Source: Spodoptera frugiperda (Eukaryota > Arthropoda > Insecta > Lepidoptera > Noctuidae). From it: a stretch of 64,000 nucleotides of DNA. Position numbers and translations under genes: made by a program. Where the stretch lies: contig NC_064216.1 of assembly GCF_023101765.2 (NCBI RefSeq), positions 12,093,545-12,157,544 of the forward strand. The letters run 5' to 3'. Shown here piece after piece: positions 34,236 through 46,090 of the stretch (its first letter is position 1; every line of letters starts with the position of its first letter). The notes beneath the pieces are model-generated. The model was not told the DNA's origin, searched no databases, and worked only from the letters and a program-made list of their open reading frames with translations.

Positions 34236-34317
34236 TTTCGCGTCATCCACCTCAATCCCTTCATGATTCGTCATATTAACATAAATCATTATTAAACAGG
34301 GTGTTTGGAAAGTAAAG

Positions 34318-34348
34318 TGACCCCATGACGAAGTGGGGTGGGGTCATA
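34318..34348. repeat. Small hairpin
   Basis: TGACCCCA and TGGGGTCA form an 8-bp stem around ATGACGAAGTGGGG-type sequence. Confidence 0.4.
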
Positions 34349-35885
34349 GTCTTATGTCCGTCCAGTTGTAGGCCACGTGGGGTCAGCAGGTTGATGGCAC
34401 ATTGTTGTTTTTGCGTATTTTGATTACTAAGCGTTACGCCGTGTCACGCCAAACTCGGTCAATGTAATGCCTATGCTATGCAAAGCGTTTTGTGCTGATT
34501 TTCTTGCTAAACTACTTACATAGATGTTTGTTTAATTTGATGTTTCTGGACTGTTATTTTCTTTGGTATTTTGTCTAAGATTGTATAGAGTAAAAGTTAG
34601 TATTTACTTTTCGATTATAGAATATAGTGCATGATTAATTTTTATCTTAATGTCCGATTTTTTTATTTTCTTACGAAAACAAACAAAATCGGGGATACAT
34701 CGTCGTAGAAATGTCCCACAATCCCACTCCTAAACTTTGATCCGTTTTATGTAGGTACATGGCAAAAAAATACGTGTCTAAAAATTTTTCATTTCATACT
34801 CCGTCATCATCCCTATTCTGATTAACAGAAGATTAATAAGTTCACTCTTTAACATAAAAGAGACACACACTATTCCTTTACATATTAATCAACCTACCTC
34901 TTCAGACAAAAAAAAATAATGTTACGTAAAAGAAAAACACAAAATAAGTACCTAAGCTTACCCATCGTGTCGTATTTATGATTTATATGAGTAAGCTAGG
35001 CATATAATTAAAAGTTCGTTACTAAATAAAGGCTTATGTGTTACGACGCGTAATAAAAGCAACTGAAAAAGTGTGAATAGCGTGTAATCTAGATCTAGGC
35101 TACAGGAGCTGGGGTTAGGATGACCATTGTTTGCGGTAGTTGGTTAATTTTGGTCAGGATTATTATTTACTGAAGATCGGGTATCATGACGCTCCATCTT
35201 TAGTCTACTGGTTGGACTGTGAGCATCCTAATAAGGTTACCATTTCTATAATGTTCACGCTTGCCAGCCGATAAGGAGAAGGAAATTTCAATTTACTAAA
35301 GGTTTTTTGTCAGAAAGTACTGGTGTTCGGACTCTGCTAAATATATTTTGATAAAGTTAAATATTTCAATCAAATGCCTAGTACTTACCTTAGTCGGCGC
35401 TTGTGATACCCACAAAAAGAGTAAGAGTGATGACAAATGTATTCTATACAAGGAATAACTATAATCGATACATTATTCTAAGAGAATTCACAAGGACTAG
35501 TCTCGGAAATTCACTAAAGCATGTCAACCACAGTCCCGATGTTATCGTGGATTATCAAAATAATGAAGTAAATTACGGTGGAACAGTTTGCGGTCGTGCC
35601 GATGTAGGTGAACGTGCAGGGAACGAACTGCCGGCAGTTTGGAAGCGTGCCGTGCTTCGGTGACAGGGCCTCTCCGTACTACTCGTAATGTAGCGAACTT
35701 TCAGAATGCTTCTGATGTTTGTGCAATGAGTTACTTGTTTGCTCTTTACCGTAAAATTTTTACTTAAGTTTATGGAGTAAACTGGCTATTGTTAGTTTTC
35801 AGTATGTTAGGTTTTACTAGAAGAAGTTCAACTGAAATAAATTAAACCAATCTTATACTTACACTTATTTGTTTTATAAAATGTT

Positions 35886-36060
35886 TGTGCTGTATGACAA
35901 GCAACGTGATACAACGCTTACGTAGTGTTTCGTTTTGTGTGTAAGGTTATCTGAGGCCCATTTACTTCCCTCCCTAATTTCTTCAATAGGACGGCAACGC
36001 ACTTGTAACGCCTCTAGTGTTTCGAGCGTCTTTAGGTGGTGCCGATTGCTTAGATGCAAA
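35886..36060 (+). mobile_element. LINE 3' end, second copy
   Basis: GCTTACGTAGTGTTTCGTTT, AGGACGGCAACGCACTTGTA and GTAACGCCTCTAGTGTTTCG, diverged from the copy at 34010. Confidence 0.75.
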
Positions 36061-36885
36061 AAAATAAGTCCAAACTATAATGTACCCACTCATTACATTA
36101 AACAAAATAATAGCAATAAAAGAACAGCTTATGACGCAGATTTCAGAGCTAAATTCAAGGAACTTATATCAGGCTAAACAGTTCATTTTCGTTACCGGGA
36201 ATTGATAGATTGTTCCGTGTCAGTGAATTCAGAGAGCGCTGTTTACACTCCCTGCACCATCTCGGGTTACTTAGGTATTGTAATGCTTAGTAAGGGATTT
36301 TGTACCTATGTTATGACTACGTTCATCTAGTGGTCGGGAACAGAAATAGGTACTTAGTGCATGCTTCTGCGTTTGATTTCATTGTAGAATTCAATGTAGA
36401 ATTAAGTTAAATAATTACAACAATTTACTTTAAAATGAAAATATCACAATTTTCCGGAGAGGCAAAGCTCCTTAGTTATCAAAGTCAAAGCCAAAGCATT
36501 TATTTCAACGTCAAATTGAATTGTCCGTTAGGCATTCTGTCAGTGAAGCTAGGTGGTCAATTCAAACTTTTATCATCTTTCGACTGCATTGGTAGTTTGG
36601 TAGTAACATGGTTTCAATTTAACTGTTATGGCATAGTGCCATAATTGAGTTCTAGAGTTTCATAAAGATCAGAAGTTTCATAAAAAACTAGATTAATTTG
36701 GTCTAAATGTAAGTAGTTGAAAGTTGTGCTAATCTGTGATGAGAATCAGCTCGTTAGGTCGCGTGTACTGAAAAAGATGGGCGGTTTTTAAATGTTCACT
36801 GTTACCTAATGAAATTAAAACCGAGTATTATTACAGTAGCTAGAGAATTGCGAACTATTTTTTCTTTTTATTACTAGTCGTTGCC
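36061..36885. other. Intergenic sequence
   Basis: Only a short repeat fragment AAAGTCAAAGCCAAAGCATT at 36482; nothing else recognised. Confidence 0.45.
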
Positions 36886-36890
36886 GCATT

Positions 36891-37060
36891 CTAGGATTTT
36901 CTCCTGTGTCGTGGGTGCGTTTACAAACATCCAAGTTCACATACACATGACACTCAGATCCAAAATAGCAATTTGTGGATCACAGAAAGTTGATCCGTGC
37001 AGGAATCGAACGCGCTACATGTTACACGACAGCCGGTTGCCCAGCCACCAACTGTACAGT
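36891..37060 (-). mobile_element. SINE family S1, full copy
   Basis: The reverse complement reads CTGTACAGTTGGTGGCTGGG, a B box CGCGTTCGATTCCTGCACGG, TGTGATCCACAAATTGC and GCACCCACGACACAGGAGAA. Confidence 0.8.
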
Positions 37061-37619
37061 CGAATTAAAGTTGTAACTAAAAAATTTATTTAATGGTCCA
37101 TAGAATACTATACTGAAACTGTTTACATTATAAATTATGAAAGCCTCAATTTCAATAAAGTCAATAAATTCTTTTATAGCAGAAACTTTTGATACTGTTC
37201 TTAGTAAGTCAATGCGCTTCACAACTAGACTTCCTACAACCGTCATTTAAAACATACGATTATGGTGTCTTTTGAACAAAATTTCAAACAATTCTTCCTC
37301 AAACAAATATCGCCAAAACAAACGTCGGATTCATGAACGGACTCGGTCACGCCATCTGTCGGCGATTGTACTCGCTCAGTACTTGACTACTTGAACCGTA
37401 CAATGTACAGTCTGCGCAGTTATTTGGTATACAGGTACAAACAATAATTAGATTAATTCTGTACAGAGTCAGTACCTCAACGTTGTTTTTCAATGGAGAA
37501 GATATGTCTTCATTTAAATATCATAAACTTTTGTGTTACAATAGCAACTGTCTTTGTACACACGGGTGCGTTACATATCATACTTTACGAATCCAGTATA
37601 AACTGACCGTCGATTCTAT

Positions 37620-37790
37620 GGAAAGGTCATAAAAAGCGAGATCATGATAAACTATTTAAAGAAATTAATATATTGACTGTCCCCTCTCAATACATTTATG
37701 AAAATGTAGTGTATGCTCACAAAAACATTAATCTATTCAAAAAGTATTGTGATATACATAACATAAACACTAGAAGTAAAAACAAATATA
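37620..37790 (+). pseudogene. LINE C-terminal coding remnant, 5' half
   Basis: Reads KLFKEINILTVPSQYIYENV then YCDIHNINTRSKNKY, the standard C-terminal region of CR1/Jockey-like polymerases. It is cut by the inverted-repeat element that starts at 37791 and resumes at 39582. Confidence 0.8.
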
Positions 37791-39581
37791 CAGGGTGTCC
37801 CTGAAGTCGACGTCCAACAGGCACCAGATGATCGGCAGGGTTCCAAATGTTATCAGAAAAATATAAAAAAAAATCTAAGTCCTACAGTTTTTAAATTACA
37901 GTAACTTATGTGTTATCCACGAAAAAGTACACCCTGTGCCAGTCTTTTGACTCTTGTTGCTACAAATCTTTATTTTTTCGTCTGCAGTCTTCCTTACATT
38001 ATCCTGAATAGTGCTCCAGTAATATGGAATCATAAATTCTTAGCCAACTGCTTTAGATTGGAAAACATTGTTAGTTTTAGAGGAACCAAATACTCTGAAT
38101 AAAATTTTCACCTTTGACTGTACTGAATAAATTTTGTATGGCGCTAGTAGTGGCAAATTTCACCAAAGTTGGCGCATTTAATAAGAATTATAAAATGCTA
38201 TAGCACTTTGCACATTATTTCTTAAATTCGATACTAAAAAAGATTTTTCAACGAAATTCCGTTTCGATGAATTTATTTGAACTTACTAAAAATTCTTCTA
38301 ATGTTCTCAAATCATACGTTATAACCTCGTATGCACTAGACAACACTTTGCACACTATTTGTTATCATCATGTTACAAATCAGCGAGGATCTCTTGTCAA
38401 ACAACATTGTCTGTTTACCCGTGATTTCGCTTGCAGCATTCGTCGGCAATATTATCGCTAGACGAACTGGTGTTGTGCATCTCGAGCCATCGTACCCGGG
38501 CTTCGGCATTTTAGCTGAGCACTGGCTTTTTGGGGCCGTGTTGATTATTTATTTTTTAAATTATTTTTGCTTTACCTGCAATTCCTTGTAACGGTGCAAA
38601 TAACTCTTTCTCGACAAACTAAAGAATATTTGATGCTTCATCCCGCATTTGATCACAAGGCATGAACAAGTAACTTAATCGGAGGATTCACCCAATTCTT
38701 TTCTTTTTTTTTTTATGGGGAAATGACGAGTAATGTACACCATACCACTACCGCGTCGATATGCTGTGTACATGAATCTGCCGCGTCCGTTCCTTTTGAT
38801 TTTACTACACATTTGATAATGTGTTTGATGCACTCTGAACATCATATTGCAATCATTCAATATTATTTAGTGAAACATGATACACAACATCAGTTCCTCT
38901 AGTAAGTCTAGTAATATTGCCGACGAAAGCTGCAAGCGAAATCATGAGTAGACAGACAATGTTGTTTGACAAGAGATCCTCGCTGATTTTCAACATGATG
39001 ATAACAAATCGCGTGCAAAGTGCTGTCTAGTGCATACGAGGTTATAACGTATGATTTGAGTACATTAGAAGAATTTTTAGTAAGTTCAAATAAATTCATC
39101 GAAACGGAGTTTCGTTGAAAAATCTTTTTTTGTGTCGAATTTAAGAAATAATGTGCAAAGTGCTATACCATTTTATAATCCTTATTAAATGCGCCAACTT
39201 TGGTGAAATTTGCCACTACTAGCGCCATACATAATTTATTCAGTACAGTCACTTAAAGTAAGGTGAAAATTTGATTCAGAGTATTTGGTTCCTCTAAAAC
39301 TAACAATGTTTTCCAATCTAAAGCAGTTGGCTAAGAATTTATGATTCCATATTACTGGAGCACTATTCAGGATAATGTAAGGAAGACTGCAGACGAAAAA
39401 ATAAAGATTTGTAGCAACAAGAGTCAAAAGACTGGCACAGGGTGTACTTTTTCGTGGATAACACATAAGTCGCTGTAATTTAAAAACTGTAGGACTTAGA
39501 ATTTTTTATATTTTTCTGATAACAGTTGGAACCTTGCTGATCATCTAGTGCCCGTTGGACGTCGATTTCAGGGACACCCTG
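37791..39581. mobile_element. 1.79-kb foldback element with about 690-bp terminal inverted repeats
   Basis: Left arm about 37791-38481, right arm about 38880-39581, ends CAGGGTGTCCCTGAAGTCGA and its inverse. The arms differ at scattered positions but keep the same frames: one starting MCYPRKSTPCASL (37908 plus, 39466 minus) and one starting MNLFELTKNSSNV (38267 plus, 39099 minus). These are mirror images from the duplication, not evidence of function. The 398-base loop lacks a transposase. Flanking TATA on both sides, and restoration of the host LINE frame when a TA duplication is assumed, indicate insertion at TA. Confidence 0.9.
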
Positions 39582-39785
39582 TATAGTTCCCACTACTAGA
39601 CTTAAGAAAATAAGTGGTTCGTTCAGATGTCAATGTATACGCTTTTACAATAAAATTCCCAGCGATATTCAAAGTTTGAGCCTGAATAAATTTAAAAATG
39701 TTATTAAAGAAAAACTGTATAGTAAAGCTTTTTATAAAATTAAAGACTACTTAGATGATAGTCAGGCTTGGGAGTGAGCCGTTAT
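39582..39785 (+). pseudogene. LINE C-terminal coding remnant, 3' half
   Basis: Reads VPTTRLKKISGSFRCQC, IRFYNKIPSDIQSLSLNKF and DYLDDSQAWE then stop. With the TA target site it continues the frame of 37620-37790. Confidence 0.8.
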
Positions 39786-39789
39786 AATG

Positions 39790-41320
39790 TCCACACAGGT
39801 CATGTTGACATGTTTGTAACACAAGTTACATTTTTATACAATTTGACATGATATACATTAATATCATTCGATATTTTTTTTAACATATTAATTTAAAATT
39901 GTTAGTTTGAGGACCGTGCGAGAGTTTGCCTAGTCATTTCACTTTTAGTTAATTATATTCTGACAGCGTGAGACCTACCCAAATGTTCTTTTGGTTGATA
40001 TTGTTCGTCGGATCATTCAGCAACAGCCGTTAGCTGAGCTGATTGTAAACTGACACATGCATACTGCCATCTGAACAGGTCCTCATACTGTTGTGATTCT
40101 TTCTTCTAAAGACCACTACAGAATCAACTTGCACGGTTCTCTCACATTATCCTCTATTTCATTGTCTGGACTTTAAAAGAGACTATGACCTCTGAGTTTG
40201 TTTCGGCTTTTCTTCTCAGAGTAGTCGGATAGGAAATGTCGGCCTCATCTAGCTATTTGAAATATTGACGTGTAAAAGTGTTATTTTATGACCTATTTAC
40301 AGAAATAAATATCATTTATCATTTATCATTTATAACTGGTTTTGTGTAGCTCATGTGTAGCCGTGTGTAAAGCCTATCTGTATTTTCTTACCTGCAAATG
40401 AACGTCCGTAAACTCTGTCTTTATTTTCTTAGCTCTATACCAAATAGGTGTGCAGACTGTACACTCGACGACAAATATTTACGATCTCGTGATACAAATA
40501 CTTTTTGTATTCTAATTTTGTTGAAAACTTCCAGTTTTGCAGTTGATACGGCAATGTCTCTTTCAGCTGAATGCAGGAGGTACGATTAGTGAATGGATGA
40601 ACATCTTTGATAGTACTCTATCAAGTAAAGTATTTTTGTACTAAGTTAGAAGTTATCGCAATCCGAAAAAATACACAATTGTGTCCTATTTTTCAAGTAA
40701 TTTCGTAATTCATAGCGTAATAAACTTCAAGGCTTTATTTTCCGTTTGTCTCTGAAAAAAACATTAAAATTAGATGATGAATGACAGTCCGGAGTAAAAA
40801 CCTTAAGAAAATGTACGTGTTTGATGCCTCCACATCAAATTCGGTATCACAATAGACAATTGTGTATGTAATTGCAGCACTTTTAATATTTCATATGTAT
40901 GTATGTAATATCGGTAGGTAGTATCTCAATCCTTTACTCAAAAGTATACAATTCATTCCGACCTGGTGAAAAGCGGTACCATCTTTAAAAACCATTTCCA
41001 AGTCAAATGCATGAGTTGTTAGTTGGCCGACTGGCCACATAAAGTAAATGTAACGAGTCTCCCTGTCCGCTTTACGTCCTCGCCATTTGCTATGGAAATA
41101 CACCGGGCTTTTATCTAGGACTCCGCTTTTCTGATGCTCGCTTTACGACTCGTGGTAGGTGGGTTCTGGTCTGTTGTGTAATGTCTGCTAATGTATGTGT
41201 CGGAAATGTAACACTGGATATTTTGGTCAGTTTTTAGATTTTGGTTTATAATGGTTGGTGTTGTCCTAAATTCGACTTCTTGTCGATTCTTTGAGGTGTC
41301 AAACTCAAACTCTAAGCTCC
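39790..41320. other. Intergenic sequence
   Basis: A LINE tail fragment at 40160-40240 (ACCTCTGAGTTTGTTTCGGC, TTTTCTTCTCAGAGTAGTCG) and a CATTTATCATTTAT triple at 40315-40335. Nothing else recognised. Confidence 0.5.
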
Positions 41321-41321
41321 A

Positions 41322-41385
41322 AAAGCATTGATTTAAAAGAGATGACCTCTGTACTTGTTTCAGTTTTTCTTTTCGGAAAAGTCAG
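41322..41385 (+). mobile_element. LINE 3' tail fragment
   Basis: AAAAGAGATGACCTCTGTAC and TTTCAGTTTTTCTTTTCGG parallel the fragment at 40160-40240. Confidence 0.45.
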
Positions 41386-41694
41386 TTTGAAAATGCCAAA
41401 TTCGTATTGCAAAGATGTGCTATGTAGCCATGCTACGAAGATGCTAAGCTGTGAAACTATGTCACTATTCCCGCAGATACTAAGCTATGTAGCTGTGCAA
41501 AGAAGATGTGCGAGTATGCGATGTATCGATAGTAAGGCGCCATCCATAGCGTGCATCTTTCCATATAAAAAACATAGCTTAGCTGAGTCCGTTTCCACCA
41601 GTGCTATGTTATGGGTACCAATTAAAATGACTGGTGGAAGCTAAACACATCTACAGCCACGTAGCATAGCACATCTCTGCTGGAAAAGCGCCCT
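41376..41694. mobile_element. MITE family M2, longest copy
   Basis: The body carries AGATGTGCTATGTAGCCATG and GAGTATGCGATGTATCGATA. The right terminus CGTAGCATAGCACATCTCTG plus CTGGAAAAGCGCCCTA is the inverse of the left terminus at 20219. hAT-like by style. Confidence 0.6.
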
Positions 41695-41699
41695 AAATA

Positions 41700-43525
41700 T
41701 CCGGATCTTCAAGTCTGTATACACTAACATACTTATCTTAATTTAAGCACTTTTATTAATTCAATGCGCTCTCTCAAGCTAATGAAATCACGAGCAGTTC
41801 TTTGAAGTCGTTGAGACGGTACAGCGGCGACATCTAACAAGGGATACTAACACTATTCCATTAATAAGAAGAAAACTACTACGTGATGTGTTTTCTAGAT
41901 GAAGTTTTAGCTCAGACCTAGATGCTTATGCCATAGGAAATAAGGTCTTATTTCCAATGCTTTTCTCTAGTGGCTTGTAATTTACAACGTAGGTAGGTAC
42001 TCGTTTTTCTATGTAATTATTAGCTTTTACTCACGATCTTTTTGCGTTATTGGGATAATGAGGATTCTGTGTTGTTCAAGGTCGTTATTTGTTTGCATAA
42101 AGGTACATCAAATAAAGTTGCAGTTGGTCTGTGTGAAACATAATATGAAATTCAGCGAATTCAGTTTTAAGTTTGGCGTTTTTATTATTATTTTTTGTCA
42201 TTTCTCTGCATGTGAGAAGCAGAAGAATTGCTCTAGAAGAAATATGTCAATGCTGCTTAACATTGATATAGCAGTTTAGGAGTATAATATTGATTTTCAT
42301 ATTTGTATCAAGTTAGTATAAAGTCAGTACCTAACTAGCCAGTTGTAATGGATAATTTTAAACTACGTAACTGCAAGGTTCTACTACATCTATGTAATTA
42401 TTACAAAAAGTAATTATACTTTCCGTAGTTCTGAGTAATTTATATTTTTTCCGCGTACGATCGAGTGCTGCGGCCGTTGCACCTTCAATCGGAGTGTGAT
42501 CTTATCGAGCCACTTAATCATAGTTCCAGAGTTTACGTAATAATTTATCAAAACTATAATGTAAGGGTGTGTGCACAATTGAAGAGGGCGTTGCACGCGT
42601 TTAAAAGTCTTTTGGCCGTTTTTACCGACCATCCCTAACCCATCTCTTGACTAATAGATACTTAGAGTGACGTAACATGTAAACTAGCTCCTTACTTGTA
42701 CTGTTCGGTGTCACTTATAGGTTGCTGAAAACTAAAATGTTGTTGTGTCACCGATCTTAGCTTCCTCAAAGTTCAAGGAAATTTAAGATTTTTTGGAGAA
42801 AACGGGCATTAGGTTCTTGTAATTTGAAGTCGATTAACAACTGTCAACAATTTTATTTTTGAGTCAAATCATTACTTACTGGTAATGTAATCTGGTATCT
42901 TTGTCTAATTCTTCGATTTTGCTCTCAACACAAGTTTGACCGTAAAAACGTCAATTATGTTCAAAATGCATTCAGAAGTACCAACACTTAAACATCTTGT
43001 GTGTTACTGAAACATTTCTCTTTCACACAAGTGTGACGTATTAAGCTTGTTACATATGTTGACGTCCACTTGTATCACACCAAATTAGTATTTTAAGTGG
43101 ATTTTAAAAGAGCGTTAATTTATGGAAACCTAAGTGCCTAAAATAGGAGAGCAAAACACACTTAAGATTAGCATTTCTTATGTATGAAATGTAAACAAAA
43201 TATGTTGATAAGAACCTAAATATATTTACCTTAAAAAGTCGCTAATTAAAAACCATGCCTCACGTATGTTCTTTCAACCACACTTCCCACTTCCCGAAAA
43301 TTCCCCATAAAATAGTTTCACCATTGAAATAACTCCAGGGCCATACTCCCAGACGTCTACCACTTCTGGCCACCCCCTTGACCGCGACACGCGAGAGTTC
43401 ATTGACCGGCCACATGGTCTGACCAAGGCTCCATAATTGCCAGTTATGCGTAGCACGCCTTCAGCAATAACAGGCCACTTGCATGACATTTCGAGAAAAA
43501 GTGCAATGCGCCCGGGTTATGCAGT
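41700..43525. other. Intergenic sequence
   Basis: No exon or named repeat seen; frames of about 70 codons are not supported. Confidence 0.5.
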
Positions 43526-43527
43526 TT

Positions 43528-44180
43528 TTACCGACTTCACAAAAAGGAGGAGGTACTATGTTCGACTGTTTGTATGTTTTTTTTTTTTTTTTTTTTGTAT
43601 GTTTGTTCATCGAATACTTCGTCAATTGTCGATGGATTTTCAAAATTCTTTTTTTGTTCGAAAGTAGATAGTTCTGAGGTGGTCCCATTGTCACCAAGTT
43701 AGGATCTGATGATGGAATCTTAGAGAAATCGAGGGAACCCCTCAAATATTATAGCACCTATATAGTGATTTTGGTATATTCTTCTAGAATTGAAGCACTT
43801 ACAGTCAAAAAGTAACCTTTGAAGAGGTGGAACTGATGAAGAAGACCAGAAATGGCCAATGGAACTTCATACTCACAAGAAATCACAATAAAGTTATACT
43901 CCGTCAATTGTCGACGGATTTTCAAAATTCTTTTTTTGTTCGAAAGTAGATAGTTCTGAGGTGGTCCCATTGTCACCAAGTTAGGATCTGATGATGGGAT
44001 CTTAGAGAAATCGAGGGAACTCCTCAAATATTATAGGGAACTATATAGTGATTTTGGTATATTCATCTAGAATTGAAGCATTTACAGTCAAAAAGTAACC
44101 TTTGAAGAGGTGGAACTGATGAAGAAGACCAGAAATGGCCAATGGAACTTCATACTCACATAGAAATCACAATAAAGTTA
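43528..44180 (+). repeat. R8 repeat with a 282-bp internal tandem duplication
   Basis: Starts TTTACCGACTTCACAAAAAGG followed by a T-run. The block from GTCAATTGTCGATGGATTTT (43621) is repeated from 43903 with only scattered changes, both copies ending AATCACAATAAAGTTA (43896 and 44180). Confidence 0.9.
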
Positions 44181-44239
44181 ATTAAGTGACTGTGACAATA
44201 CAAATAAATAAAGTAGTTATTGAGATAGAGAATTTTAAC

Positions 44240-44280
44240 CGTTTTTTTTAGTTACGATACAGGGTATCGCAACTAAAAAG
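44240..44280. repeat. Small hairpin
   Basis: TTTTTAGTTACGATA and TATCGCAACTAAAAA pair with one mismatch around CAGGG. Confidence 0.6.
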
Positions 44281-44310
44281 TGTGAAATAAAATAATTTTT
44301 ACAAAAAATA

Positions 44311-44435
44311 AACCGACTTCACTAAAAAAGTTAAAAATAACTTTAATTTCGGAAGTCGGTGTAACAAATAATAATACCGAGAAACACCGACTTCCGAAAT
44401 TAAAGTTATTTTTAACTTTTTTAGTGAAGTCGGTT
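44311..44435. repeat. Perfect 52-bp inverted repeat, 21-base loop
   Basis: Arms 44311-44362 and 44384-44435 are exact reverse complements; they start AACCGACTTCACTAAAAAAG and turn at GGAAGTCGGTGT. The outer 12 bases are the start of repeat R8, in both orientations. Confidence 0.97.
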
Positions 44436-44439
44436 TTTC

Positions 44440-45180
44440 TTGAAGGAAATAGTTTGTACCTACATGTGAATGTTCTGTAAAAATATTGTTCAGTCCAGTC
44501 GTTAAAGTTCATACTTTTTTCCACCTTCGATTTTTGTTGATATAACAAGAAATATCTGTAACCATAACATGTATCGGTTGCATTATTAAGCCGAAGATCC
44601 TTATGTCTGTTTTCACTAATCTCTCCTAACTTTTAAAGAACTCTTAAGCTAAGATAGGTGACATTTGGCGACAATTTAGTTCACCAACCTATAAGTAAGT
44701 AGTGACATCTAATAGACCTACACGTTAGAGTTAGTTTAGGTGATTAGTCAGGCTAAGTAGCTTTTAGTTAAGAGATGGTTTTAGGGGTGGTTGGTCAATG
44801 CAGCTATAAGTTTCATAGTTATAGTTAGGCTTCATTACTATACTCTATTTTACACTAAACCAGGCACTATACATTGTCTACAAGACCAGGCAAAACACTA
44901 GTCTGTTTAATTAAAAAACAACAAGAAACAATGGTACAATAATTATGAATATGTACGCCTACAATATAATCAAGAAAAAACTTTGGCCACAAACCTATTT
45001 ATTAATAGGATGAATATTGAACGAGGCAGTGACAGTAATTATTAAAAAGTACACAAATGTAGGCCACACACACCCGTGAGATACAACGTGTGTCTTTTAA
45101 CTATTCATGTCTTTATGTCCTACTTCAGTAGGCGGTACTTGGTAAAAAAGCTTTGTCATAACACGTATAGATTTAATAAC
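44440..45180. other. Intergenic sequence
   Basis: Nothing recognised. Confidence 0.5.
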
Positions 45181-45199
45181 ACTTGCGTAATGGAAAATT

Positions 45200-45427
45200 C
45201 TATAATAGTGCTTTAGGAAATGAACCAAGGACGTCTAATGAGAGTCAGTACATGAGCCAGTTGATGAACTTTCCTAATTTGATGGCGAAGATGGGTTCCT
45301 TTCGGCACGAGTTTCAGCCGCTTGTGATAAAGCTGACTGCATACTACAGGATTTACTTGGCTGAGCTGCACTACATACTTACAATCAGGTGGGCCGTGAG
45401 CGTTCTTGCCACCGTCGTGGTATAAAA
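45200..45427 (+). mobile_element. Probable LINE 3' end
   Basis: Ends TTACAATCAGGTGGGCCGTG, CTTGCCACCGTCGTGGTATA, AAAAAA, a common moth LINE end (cAGGTGAGCC..GTATAAAA). The 80-codon frame within it is not a gene. Confidence 0.5.
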
Positions 45428-45429
45428 AA

Positions 45430-46090
45430 ACCGGCCAAGTGCGAGTCGGACTCGCCCATGAAGGGTTCCGTAGCAGCAAGTAGATGACATAATATAAAAG
45501 TTGTAAAATAACTTGGTTTTACATAGTGTTTGTATGAACGACAAAGTTATGTTTGCGGTTTTTGAAAATGTTTTATTTCTTAAAACCCAATAATGATATC
45601 TCGTTCAAACCAATTTTCGTTGTTAGTTTCTATTGAAATCTACAGCATATATTTTTTTCAGTTTTCCCACTCTCTTATTTTAAAAGTTAGAGGGGGAAGG
45701 ACACTCATTTTTCCACTTTGGAAGCGTCTAACTTTCAAACGATTCATTTTGACGAAAAATGGTTTTAGGAACCTTAACGTCTTTTTTAAAGATCTCTCTA
45801 CAGACACCCATCACGGATATGTTAGCTGAAAAAAATTTTTTTTAAACAGTTCCATGTATGGAGCGCTGCCCCCTTTAATTTTTAAATTTATTCATTTTTA
45901 TTCAAAATTCGAATAGCGGTTATCAAAATACACCATCCTACAAAGTTTCAACTATGTAGGCCCAACAGTTTCAGAAATAAACGGCTGTGACATACGGACG
46001 GACGGACGGACGGACGGACGGACAGACAGACAGACATGACGAATCTATAAGGGTTCCGTTTTTTGCCATTTGGCTACGGAACCCTAAAAA
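45430..46090 (+). repeat. Interspersed repeat R6, complete copy
   Basis: From CCGGCCAAGTGCGAGTCGGA to GGCTACGGAACCCTAAAAA, a very widespread moth repeat. An internal microsatellite (GGAC)n then (GACA)n fills 45994-46035. Confidence 0.8.

Noticed and set aside
37908..39466. Pairs of identical proteins as a gene duplication
   Set aside because: The two pairs are mirror images created by the inverted-repeat arms; no initiation context or domain.
41291..41644. 117-codon reading frame
   Set aside because: Lies within a LINE tail and an M2 MITE.
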